From assembly GCA_016839345.1 (NCBI GenBank), contig JAEOUL010000033.1:1-8217 (forward strand): a stretch of DNA of 8,217 bases, written 5' to 3'. The notes under the pieces are model-generated. The model saw only the letters and a program-made list of their open reading frames with translations, was not told the DNA's origin and made no database searches. The position numbers and the translations under genes are program-made. The stretch is from Candidatus Thorarchaeota archaeon (GTDB lineage Archaea; Asgardarchaeota; Thorarchaeia; Thorarchaeales; Thorarchaeaceae). Below are positions 1 to 5,299 of this stretch, one piece after another; position 1 is the stretch's first letter; each line of letters opens with the position of its first letter.

Positions 1-2
1 CA

Positions 3-464
3 GCTGCCTCCCTTGAAGCCACACTTGGTGACCTCTTTAGAGAAGATGCTTTTTCACCACTCAATCCTGCTTACATCTTGTTCAAAGTGCTTCTGGAGGA
101 TGTTCGCTGGCCAGTCAGTTTGACTACAATATGGTATCTTAGTGAATGGGGCTTTGCACTGATACAATTTGCATTCGTAATAGTCATCTTTGTGATCTCC
201 TTCTGGGTACCTCGATGGTTCTGTAGATGGTTGTGCCCTGCTGGTTGGCTCTACAGTATCTTCGGAAGAGAATCACTGATTGGGATAGGGCGAAATCCAG
301 CTCGATGTACTCCTGATACCTGTAACGTTTGTGAAGTTGTCTGTCCGATGAATATACGCATCAGGAGATACCCGTATCAGCATATGCATAGTCCTGATTG
401 CATAATGTGCATGGAGTGTAAGAGTCACTGTCCTAACAATGCAGTTGTTTTGAGATTCTCATAG
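3..464 (+). CDS. Membrane-bound polyferredoxin (NapH/CcoG-like 4Fe-4S protein), 5'-truncated
   Basis: This is the C-terminal 153 residues of a larger protein; the frame is open to the left edge with no stop, so the TTG/ATG-like codons inside are not starts. It has a hydrophobic membrane segment (about bases 160-225) ending in WFCRWLCPAGWLY, the Cys-rich signature of the Fer4_5/NapH family. Two 4Fe-4S sites follow: CX4CX2CX3CP (CTPDTCNVCEVVCP, near base 305) and CX2CX2CX3CP (CIMCMECKSHCP, near base 400). Such proteins pass electrons between a membrane partner and soluble redox enzymes; the partner is not in the window. The gene ends at TAG, and its last six bases overlap the stop of the convergent ModE-like gene. 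The family call is firm; the donor and acceptor are unknown. Confidence 0.88.
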   Translation, partial: AASLEATLGDLFREDAFSPLNPAYILFKVLLEDVRWPVSLTTIWYLSEWGFALIQFAFVIVIFVISFWVPRWFCRWLCPAGWLYSIFGRESLIGIGRNPARCTPDTCNVCEVVCPMNIRIRRYPYQHMHSPDCIMCMECKSHCPNNAVVLRFS

Positions 465-818
465 TTCAAGTGCACTTGATCTATCAACTAACTCACTAAA
501 TTTGCTGTTGAGTCGTTTAAAGGATTCAACAAGCTTCAATCCTAATTCAGTCACTCTAGCCCCGCCTCCCCCAATAGTTCCTCCTTTGAAGGTTTCAACA
601 ACAGGCTTACCTAGTTTCTTCTCGATTTTTCTTATGACTCCCCAAGTATATCGATAGGACATGCCAAGTTTCTCTGCTCCTTTTGTTATTGTTCCCTCTT
701 CATGGATTGCTTGTAAAATTGCACATGCCCCTGGACCAAAGATATACTCGCCATCTTTTTCAAACCATAATTTGTAATTTGGTTGCAAATCGCACTCTGG
801 CTTCTCCCTCTTAGACAT
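459..818 (-). CDS. ModE N-terminal-type winged-helix transcriptional regulator
   Basis: A 119-residue single-domain DNA-binding protein. Residues 15-105 match the ModE/LysR-type winged helix: the recognition region is GTITKGAEKLGMSYRYTWG (42-60), followed by IRKIEKKLGKPVVE and the glycine-rich wing GGTIGGGGARVTELG (79-93), which is very characteristic of ModE. The C-terminal Mop/TOBE domains that bind molybdate in bacterial ModE are absent, as in many archaeal single-domain members, so the effector cannot be assigned. It is the last gene of a minus-strand operon, 52 bases after the 83-aa zinc-site gene, and has a G-rich ribosome site (GGGGGTAG, about 824-831). Its stop overlaps the convergent polyferredoxin gene. 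A role in regulating Mo/W or other metal-dependent redox genes is an inference from the family and the neighbour. Confidence 0.87.
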   Translation of the reverse strand: MSKREKPECDLQPNYKLWFEKDGEYIFGPGACAILQAIHEEGTITKGAEKLGMSYRYTWGVIRKIEKKLGKPVVETFKGGTIGGGGARVTELGLKLVESFKRLNSKFSELVDRSSALEL

Positions 819-870
819 TAATGCTACCCCCTTTAATCTCTGAGATTATTGGTGTTGATTGAAATGTCTT

Positions 871-1122
871 CTAATGGCCCCATCTGAGTCTTTCGCCTTT
901 CGTGTCTTTCTTGAAAGCTTTCTTCACAATTTTCCAATGATCTGCACATAGGTAGGTCTTTCTTGCTTTTGCATCCTTCACATTAAGACCGGAGGAAGAA
1001 ACACTCGGCATTATTCTCACTGTAGCAAAGGATCTCTTTGATGGTTTTCGACAGCCAACAATACTGCATTCTTTTTCGGACGACACTTGTGACACTTCGA
1101 GTGTGTAGCAGTGTTTTGACAT
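871..1122 (-). CDS. Small protein with a probable C4C/CX2H zinc site, unknown function
   Basis: An 83-residue basic protein. I do not recognise a named family. The visible feature is a split metal site: C19 and C24 (ECSIVGC), a basic stretch with a serine-rich segment (39-46), then C59 and H62 (YLCADHW). This gives four plausible zinc ligands in a CX4C...CX2H pattern, like small treble-clef or HNH-type zinc folds. C5 near the N-terminus is an extra cysteine. The C-terminal third is lysine/arginine rich, which would suit binding nucleic acid. It lies 21 bases after the AIR-synthase-like gene and 52 before the ModE-like gene, all on the minus strand, so co-transcription is likely. No strong Shine-Dalgarno site is seen before the ATG; translation may be coupled. 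Confidence 0.75.
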   Translation of the reverse strand: MSKHCYTLEVSQVSSEKECSIVGCRKPSKRSFATVRIMPSVSSSGLNVKDAKARKTYLCADHWKIVKKAFKKDTKGERLRWGH

Positions 1123-1143
1123 TATAATGTTAGCGCATATGGT

Positions 1144-2178
1144 CTAATCGTGTCCAGTTCGAGGTGTCAACGCTGGTCCTTTAGTGAAGTCAAACATTAT
1201 TCTACATTCGCCTTCCATAGAGAGTTTCACCACGCGCGTATCATCGACAAATCCTATTTGGCATGCTGACAGGTCATGCTCTTTAGCTACTTTTTTCAAA
1301 TCTTCTAGACTTTCTTCCTTGCTAGCAACTAGGAATCCTAAGGAAATGTACATACGAAGCCAGTCTTCAAGAGATATATTCTCAGGTTTCGCTCGATCTA
1401 TTGCATCCAGATCTATGATTCCTCCCTTCCCTGAGTATTCAAGCATCATAGATGCTGTTCCCACTATGCCTGCTACCGAAACATCCTTTGATGCAGTGAC
1501 GAGTTTTCTCTCTGCAATATCATTCATCACCGTTAGTCGTTTTACAACAATTTCAGATGGTCGGTCTGTAACAGAGTCCCAACCTAATTGGTAGTGTGCA
1601 CCTCTTTGACCAGTCCTATCAAATAAGACTACAAGAATATCTCCATCATCTGCACCACCTGCAGTTAGAATATTTTTTTTCTGGATAGTTCCAGTTGCAG
1701 ATCCAACTACATATGTTGATGTGGAGTTTGGATTTGTATGCCCTCGAACAATGGGAACTCGGAATGTGTGTGAACCTTTAATTAATCCATCTAAAATTGC
1801 TTCCCCAACCTCTGATTTTGAATATGAAAGAGCAACTGCGAATGATGTAGGAATCCCCCCTGCAGCGTAGATGTCCATTACATTTGCCAAAACTGCGTTG
1901 AACCCTGCGGCATGAGGATGCTTAAGGCACAAATCTTCAACTATTGCATCCGTTGTAAGTAGTATTAACTCATCAGAGTCTGTACCAATCGCCGCTGAGT
2001 CTTCACCGAGGCCATGAGGAGTATCTCCTCTATATGAACTCAGTCTAAGTTTGTCTATAATGGAAGGAAGGACAAATTTACGGGATATCCCATCAAAACT
2101 AAGCAGTAATTTGAGAATGTCGTCGAGGCGAGTCAACGATGATCCCCCAGAAAATGAATCTCTGATTTTATGGTCCAT
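1144..2178 (-). CDS. AIR synthase (PurM/HypE/ThiL-fold) related protein, methanogenesis marker 2/Sll0787-like
   Basis: A 344-residue protein of the PurM superfamily, whose members (PurM, PurL, HypE, SelD, ThiL) use ATP to activate a substrate as a phosphate ester. The N-terminal PurM domain shows LGEDSAAI (57-64), LLTTDAIVED (73-82), the NVMDIYAAGGIP motif (99-110) and a GH pair at 146-147 in VRGHTNPN. The C-terminal domain shows LVTASKDVSVAGIVG (226-240), GGIIDLDAI (252-260) and WLRMYISLGFLV (273-284). The order and wording resemble the methanogenesis marker protein 2/Sll0787 group more than HypE, SelD or ThiL. The substrate of that group is unknown. The start ATG overlaps the preceding 41-aa gene by 11 bases, so translation is probably coupled, and the gene leads into the zinc-site and ModE-like genes. 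Subfamily assignment is from memory of motifs, not an alignment. Confidence 0.83.
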   Translation of the reverse strand: MDHKIRDSFSGGSSLTRLDDILKLLLSFDGISRKFVLPSIIDKLRLSSYRGDTPHGLGEDSAAIGTDSDELILLTTDAIVEDLCLKHPHAAGFNAVLANVMDIYAAGGIPTSFAVALSYSKSEVGEAILDGLIKGSHTFRVPIVRGHTNPNSTSTYVVGSATGTIQKKNILTAGGADDGDILVVLFDRTGQRGAHYQLGWDSVTDRPSEIVVKRLTVMNDIAERKLVTASKDVSVAGIVGTASMMLEYSGKGGIIDLDAIDRAKPENISLEDWLRMYISLGFLVASKEESLEDLKKVAKEHDLSACQIGFVDDTRVVKLSMEGECRIMFDFTKGPALTPRTGHD

Positions 2179-2293
2179 TCAAGAAACCAATTGCGAATGC
2201 AGCCTGATTCAACAGTAACCCAAGACCAAGAAAAGTCAATCCTATCATAAAATAGATGAGTGCTCTCATTTCTGGACGAATCTCTTCTAACAC
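2168..2293 (-). CDS. 41-aa single-span membrane protein upstream of and overlapping the AIR-synthase-like gene
   Basis: A GTG-started frame of 41 codons with a good ribosome site, GGTGA at 2300-2304, six bases before the start. Residues 1-10 are polar and charged (MLEEIRPEMR); residues 11-38 are almost wholly hydrophobic and glycine-rich (ALIYFMIGLTFLGLGLLL, then an N29-Q30 pair and a second apolar stretch), followed by NGP. This predicts one long or kinked transmembrane helix, or a short hairpin broken at NQ. The stop TAA lies inside the first codons of the next gene (11-base overlap), a strong sign that both are translated from one message. A TATA-like box at 2334-2341 lies about 40 bases upstream. 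Function unknown; a membrane tether or partner for the downstream protein is possible. Confidence 0.7.
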   Translation of the reverse strand: MLEEIRPEMRALIYFMIGLTFLGLGLLLNQAAFAIGFLNGP

Positions 2294-2299
2294 ATTAGT

Positions 2300-2341
2300 T
2301 CACCTTCGCACACCTGCGATTGACTTCGTGTTGCTTATAGA
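2300..2341 (-). promoter_or_regulatory. Candidate archaeal promoter and ribosome site of the 2293-459 operon
   Basis: On the minus strand a TATA-like CTATAAGC lies at 2334-2341, and GGTGA (complementary to the 16S rRNA 3' end) at 2300-2304. A start of transcription about 25 bases below the TATA element, near 2310, would give a short leader containing the ribosome site. This is a motif reading only. Confidence 0.45.
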
Positions 2342-2376
2342 CATTTTGGGACTTACCAATGAATAGGCAATCCCAA

Positions 2377-2679
2377 TTAATCACGTCGTCCTAGCTTCTT
2401 TGCAATATCCTTTGGTATTGCATCTGGGTAATCCATTGATTTTGGTAGCGGTGCTGCAGAATCAACACGCTTTGTTGCTGGTTTACATCTTCCGTCATCG
2501 GTCATTCTTCTTTCCAAGCATTTCCCGAACTTGCACCATGGACCATCACATTCTTCATCAATCCATGTGCACCAGATTTCTTTCTTGTCTCCTTTCTTCC
2601 TGAATTTTATTGCAGGAGGTTGTTTATCACATTTGAAACTCTTGCAGGTCGCCTTACATTCCACATAACCAGTTGCCAT
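2377..2679 (-). CDS. Cysteine-rich small protein, unknown function
   Basis: A 100-residue protein with eight cysteines in its first 65 residues (C8, C12, C17, C37, C44, C49, C54, C65), spaced as CX3CX4C, then WCTWIDEECDGPWCKFGKC, then RC. It has no signal peptide or membrane span and is rich in lysine and arginine, so the cysteines more likely bind metal (zinc or Fe-S) in the cytoplasm than form secreted disulfides. The last third (about 70-100) is proline- and charge-rich and probably flexible. I do not recognise a family. The ribosome site AGGAG (2689-2693) is nine bases before ATG. It lies 33 bases after the zinc-ribbon/coiled-coil gene on the same strand and is probably in the same transcript. 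Confidence 0.75.
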   Translation of the reverse strand: MATGYVECKATCKSFKCDKQPPAIKFRKKGDKKEIWCTWIDEECDGPWCKFGKCLERRMTDDGRCKPATKRVDSAAPLPKSMDYPDAIPKDIAKKLGRRD

Positions 2680-2712
2680 TGCATCGCGCTCCTAGATCAT
2701 GTTTTGCTTTCT

Positions 2713-3513
2713 TCATCTTTTCCCAGCCAGCTTCAGTAATTCATCTAGCCTCTTTTGCCCTCCTATCACTACTTGGATAGCACGTTCAAGCCTCGCTTTG
2801 GACTCCTCAAATTTCGGTCTTGAGATGTCGCCAATCTTGAATTTTGCATTCAAACGGTTCATCTCTTTGTCTAATTTTTTCAAGGTCTTATCGATTCCCT
2901 TTGAGCATTTCTTCCCAGTCCGAATTGCATCCTTGAGATTGGTTCGCAAGTCCTTAATGGTCTGAAGAATCTCAACTCGTTGCTCTTTGTACACATCCTT
3001 GTCAACAGTACCTGAAATCTCCTCGAGTTTTTCCAACCGTTGTTCGTGCTTATCAAGTGCCTCAAGAATCTGTTCCAGAACAAGTTTCTCTCTTACGGAA
3101 ATGAGTTCACGCCTTCGAGTCTTTGTCTTTTCAAACTCGGACCGAAGGGTTTCAGCTCGAGTTGTTAGAACTGCTTTGTCAGATTGTTTCAGTTGCAGTG
3201 CTTGTCTTGTAGCTTTGATCATCTCAATCAATTTGTCAAATTCATCATCGATCACAATCAATTCTGCATGAGCAAGCAATATTGCAGCTGCTTCATATGG
3301 CATGTCCTCGATAATGACCTCAAAATGTGGTAGTGATGAAGGTTCGATATCTTGAATTTCATCAGAGATATTGACCTCTTCTTCATACTCACTAGTAAGA
3401 TCTAGAATAGATTCTTCCTCTCTCCCAGGGAGAGGTTCTCCACAAAGTTTGCAATACTTCCCTTTTGGGACTTCTAGACCACAAGACGGGCATGAAACAA
3501 GTGGGTCTGGCAT
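2713..3513 (-). CDS. Zinc-ribbon, acidic-linker, long coiled-coil protein
   Basis: A 266-residue protein. Residues 8-24 form a compact zinc ribbon, CPSCGLEVPKGKYCKLCG (ligands C8, C11, C21, C24). Residues 32-60 are strongly acidic and probably disordered. Residues 64-90 may be a small structured segment (FEVIIEDMPYEAAAILL). From about 92 to the end the sequence is charged and heptad-like, typical of long coiled coil. Near the C-terminus, LNAKFKIGDISRPKFEESKA (221-240) resembles the short SHOCT-type helical motif (length, 'G-I-S' turn, then a helix), often found at C-termini of oligomeric or membrane-associated prokaryotic proteins. No membrane segment is present. An excellent ribosome site (GGAGTGA, 3518-3524) precedes ATG. 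A scaffold or adaptor role is inference; the exact function is unknown. Confidence 0.8.
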   Translation of the reverse strand: MPDPLVSCPSCGLEVPKGKYCKLCGEPLPGREEESILDLTSEYEEEVNISDEIQDIEPSSLPHFEVIIEDMPYEAAAILLAHAELIVIDDEFDKLIEMIKATRQALQLKQSDKAVLTTRAETLRSEFEKTKTRRRELISVREKLVLEQILEALDKHEQRLEKLEEISGTVDKDVYKEQRVEILQTIKDLRTNLKDAIRTGKKCSKGIDKTLKKLDKEMNRLNAKFKIGDISRPKFEESKARLERAIQVVIGGQKRLDELLKLAGKR

Positions 3514-3538
3514 TTTTCACTCCTTCCACTACTTATCC

Positions 3539-3554
3539 GTCCGACCAGTCGGAC
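3539..3554. promoter_or_regulatory. 16-base perfect inverted repeat, candidate operator
   Basis: GTCCGAC-CA-GTCGGAC: two exact 7-base arms around a 2-base centre, much more GC-rich than its surroundings. It lies between a TATA-like box (minus strand, 3565-3572) and the start of the zinc-ribbon/coiled-coil gene at 3513, about where transcription would begin. A two-base loop is too tight for a good RNA hairpin, so a dimeric repressor site is the more natural reading. Confidence 0.5.
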
Positions 3555-3564
3555 CACTTAGCAA

Positions 3565-3572
3565 TTTTATAA
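3565..3572 (-). promoter_or_regulatory. TATA-like box for the zinc-ribbon/coiled-coil gene
   Basis: TTATAAAA on the minus strand, about 52 bases before the ATG at 3513. The expected transcription start, about 25 bases downstream, falls in the 3539-3554 palindrome. It lies just outside, next to the stop codon of the preceding gene (3574), so the 266-aa gene may have its own promoter as well as read-through. Confidence 0.42.
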
Positions 3573-3573
3573 T

Positions 3574-3891
3574 TCATGTAAGTGTACCAAGTCGACTAGC
3601 AACTTCATCGAGCTGGCCTTTTGTGGTGACTATTGTACTGACTCCATAGGTGGGTAGCACCTTTAGCTCCTCGACCAGGAGTGCTATTGCCTTATTGGAA
3701 TCGATTTCCTTCTTATCCAAAGAACCATCTGGGAAAGTGAGTGATACCTCAATCCACTTTGCCTTGGTTTCATCGGCTGGGAACAGGCAATAGATGTAGT
3801 CATCATTACTACAAATAAATGAGGGAGAATTCTCCCAGGCTTGTGCGAGCATCGCACCAAACTCTTTTGCGTTAGCAGCTTTGTCAGCCAT
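3574..3891 (-). CDS. 105-aa hypothetical protein, small alpha/beta
   Basis: An acidic-to-neutral soluble protein with no signal peptide, membrane span or metal motif. The N-terminal part (1-20) looks helical, then IYCLFPADETKAKWIEVSL (33-51) and the next segment look like beta strands, followed by a helix (68-76, ALLVEELKV) and a final strand and helix (82-102). This resembles a small alpha/beta domain, but I do not recognise a family. It has a ribosome site GAGGA at 3901-3905, nine bases before ATG, and a 33-base palindrome in its upstream region. It is followed on the same strand by the zinc-ribbon/coiled-coil gene after a 60-base gap that contains a TATA box and operator-like palindrome. 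Confidence 0.7.
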   Translation of the reverse strand: MADKAANAKEFGAMLAQAWENSPSFICSNDDYIYCLFPADETKAKWIEVSLTFPDGSLDKKEIDSNKAIALLVEELKVLPTYGVSTIVTTKGQLDEVASRLGTLT

Positions 3892-3921
3892 TAGGATTCA
3901 TCCTCGGGGCTAGATGTTACT

Positions 3922-3954
3922 CAAAACAATACAGTTCCGAACTTAATTGTTTTG
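3922..3954. promoter_or_regulatory. 33-base near-perfect palindrome between endA and the 105-aa gene
   Basis: Nested exact arms: CAAAACAAT pairs with ATTGTTTTG (3922-3930, 3946-3954), a 2-base mismatch on each side, then AGTTC-C-GAACT at the centre (3933-3943). In total 14 of 16 possible pairs match. It lies 20 bases after the endA stop and about 31 before the 105-aa gene start, and overlaps a TATA-like AATTAAG on the minus strand. It could be an operator, or a hairpin ending the PhoU-endA transcript. Confidence 0.55.
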
Positions 3955-3973
3955 GCCATGGATTCCTGACGAT

Positions 3974-4558
3974 TTATGGTCGATGCCACACAAATGAGTA
4001 GTGTGCAATCTCTCCATTATCCTTTACTGTGGCAATAATGAATCGTTTACGGACACTAGTTGCCAATCGACCAGCTCTGACAATATCCAAAGGTACCAAA
4101 CCATCTTTCTGAGGAATTACATGAACTAGAAATGGCGCGTGATCCAATCCCGGACCCTTTTCGTACACTGCAAAATCTGTACCGAACTTCAGACCAGGAC
4201 GAACGACATATCCCAAGTCTCGTAATTGTGAATATACAAGAAAACGGTCATTGAAATCATCAGAGGTCTTCTGACCAAGTTGGAGAATCTCATCAAGGCT
4301 CAGAATATGTTCATCCTTTGAATCCAAGATTTGGGCCTTTTCCTTTTTTGTAAGATATGCACATTCTAACAGAGATAATTCCAGAGGTTTGTCAAAGATA
4401 GATGACTTTGGTTTTCGGATACCAACTGGTTGTCCAAAATAGCCATTCTCGTAAAGCACCATACCGTGTTCTGGTTTCCAGACAATAGCTCTATCCCCCA
4501 CTAATCTTCCTACCGCTACGATGGATATATCCTCTGTCAACTCAAGACACCTTATCAC
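3974..4558 (-). CDS. endA: tRNA-splicing endonuclease, EndA
   Basis: Cuts introns from precursor tRNAs at the bulge-helix-bulge, leaving 2',3'-cyclic phosphate and 5'-OH ends. The 194-residue length matches the single-repeat archaeal enzyme that forms a homotetramer. Residues 1-95 are the N-terminal domain. The catalytic domain begins near DRFLVYSQLRDLGYVVRPG (104-122), followed by KFGTDFAVY (124-132) with catalytic Tyr132, DHAPFLVHV (139-147) with catalytic His140, and RAGRLATSVRKRFIIA (161-176) with catalytic Lys171; the His-to-Lys spacing of 31 equals that in known enzymes. The GTG start overlaps the stop of the DUF47 gene by four bases (GTGA), so translation is coupled and no separate ribosome site is needed. 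The pairing with DUF47 has no obvious functional reason. Confidence 0.93.
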   Translation of the reverse strand: MIRCLELTEDISIVAVGRLVGDRAIVWKPEHGMVLYENGYFGQPVGIRKPKSSIFDKPLELSLLECAYLTKKEKAQILDSKDEHILSLDEILQLGQKTSDDFNDRFLVYSQLRDLGYVVRPGLKFGTDFAVYEKGPGLDHAPFLVHVIPQKDGLVPLDIVRAGRLATSVRKRFIIATVKDNGEIAHYSFVWHRP

Positions 4559-5217
4559 ATATTTAGTGTCAACGAGAGAGCTCTGATAGTAATAGCTGCA
4601 TCCTCACCAAAGTTAGATATGTCTTCCATCATGTTGATGAAGTCTCGGAATCGAAGGAGGATTCCTATAGGTATCTGTGCTGAATAGACCAAAGAGACAA
4701 TGTCTCGCTGAATAGCATCAATCTTCTTTTCAAGTGCACAGATGGCATCAGCTCGTTTCATGGACTCTACCATATTGATAGACAGAAACCGCACAGCCTC
4801 TCGCTGCTGTGTAATTTCCTCCATGACTGAGTCGCTTAATTCACGAATCTTCTCTCTCAGTTCTCCTTCAGGAGTCCACTTATCCACAATTGCAGCCAGA
4901 TGATGCAAGCACCATTCTGCTCCATCGGTTAATTTGTCATTATAATGAACGAGTCTGAGGAGGTCTTCACGTTGCATTAGAGTATGTGCTTTTGCCAGCT
5001 CATTCAAGATAGTTCGCTTCAGATCATCACCTTTCTCTTCTAGTGCAGCAATTTTTTCAAGATCTTCTTTGGTGATTGAACTCTTGCCATCTAACCAATC
5101 TGCTACTGCATTTGCAACCATCTTACTAGCTGAAAGCGCAGCACGAAAATGCTCTTCGAGCATTTGTGTAATATTACTAAGTTCTGAGGTCAGGAACCTA
5201 TCATTATCCAGAACCAT
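4555..5217 (-). CDS. DUF47/PhoU-like phosphate regulator protein (UPF0111)
   Basis: A 220-residue all-helical protein of the DUF47 family, related to PhoU; members often accompany PiT phosphate transporters and are thought to regulate uptake. It shows two PhoU-type metal-binding segments: ALEEKGDDLKR (about 59-69) and LEKKIDAIQRDI (about 161-172), plus the family's C-terminal NMMEDISNFGEDA. No transporter is in the window. I place the start at ATG 5217 rather than the GTG at 5224-5226, because GAGGTG (5224-5229) sits six bases before this ATG as a ribosome site and the GTG is part of it. It shares a divergent promoter region with uppP and overlaps endA by four bases. Confidence 0.88.
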   Translation of the reverse strand: MVLDNDRFLTSELSNITQMLEEHFRAALSASKMVANAVADWLDGKSSITKEDLEKIAALEEKGDDLKRTILNELAKAHTLMQREDLLRLVHYNDKLTDGAEWCLHHLAAIVDKWTPEGELREKIRELSDSVMEEITQQREAVRFLSINMVESMKRADAICALEKKIDAIQRDIVSLVYSAQIPIGILLRFRDFINMMEDISNFGEDAAITIRALSLTLNM

Positions 5218-5255
5218 ATCTAGCACCTCTCTGTAGATGGAAAGCTTTGGAGTAT

Positions 5256-5265
5256 CTTTTTAATT
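5256..5265. promoter_or_regulatory. AT-rich core of the divergent DUF47/uppP promoter region
   Basis: TTTTTAATT reads as a TATA-like element on both strands in an otherwise mixed-composition gap. For uppP it lies about 37-44 bases before the ATG, and for DUF47 about 40 bases before ATG 5217. One AT core may serve both divergent genes, or only one of them. Confidence 0.35.
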
Positions 5266-5299
5266 CTTCTGGACATCGCCTATTCCGAGGAAAATTGCT

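Noticed and set aside
78..464. TTG at 78 as the start of the polyferredoxin
   Set aside because: The frame is open and protein-like back to base 3, so the gene continues off the left edge.
1184..1594. Open frame of 136 codons on the plus strand opposite the AIR-synthase-like gene
   Set aside because: Its translation is serine/arginine-rich with no recognisable motif and it mirrors codon structure of the well-supported minus-strand gene.
3539..3554. Rho-independent-type terminator hairpin
   Set aside because: The two-base loop is too small, no T-run follows on the minus strand, and it lies downstream of a TATA box rather than at a transcript end.
2699..3649. Three plus-strand frames opposite the coiled-coil gene and its upstream gap
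   Set aside because: Low-complexity Ser/Phe/Leu-rich products typical of antisense to a Lys/Glu-rich coiled coil; no ribosome sites or family signals.
5218..5226. GTG at 5224-5226 as start of the DUF47 gene
   Set aside because: This GTG is part of GAGGTG, which serves as a well-spaced ribosome site for the ATG at 5217.
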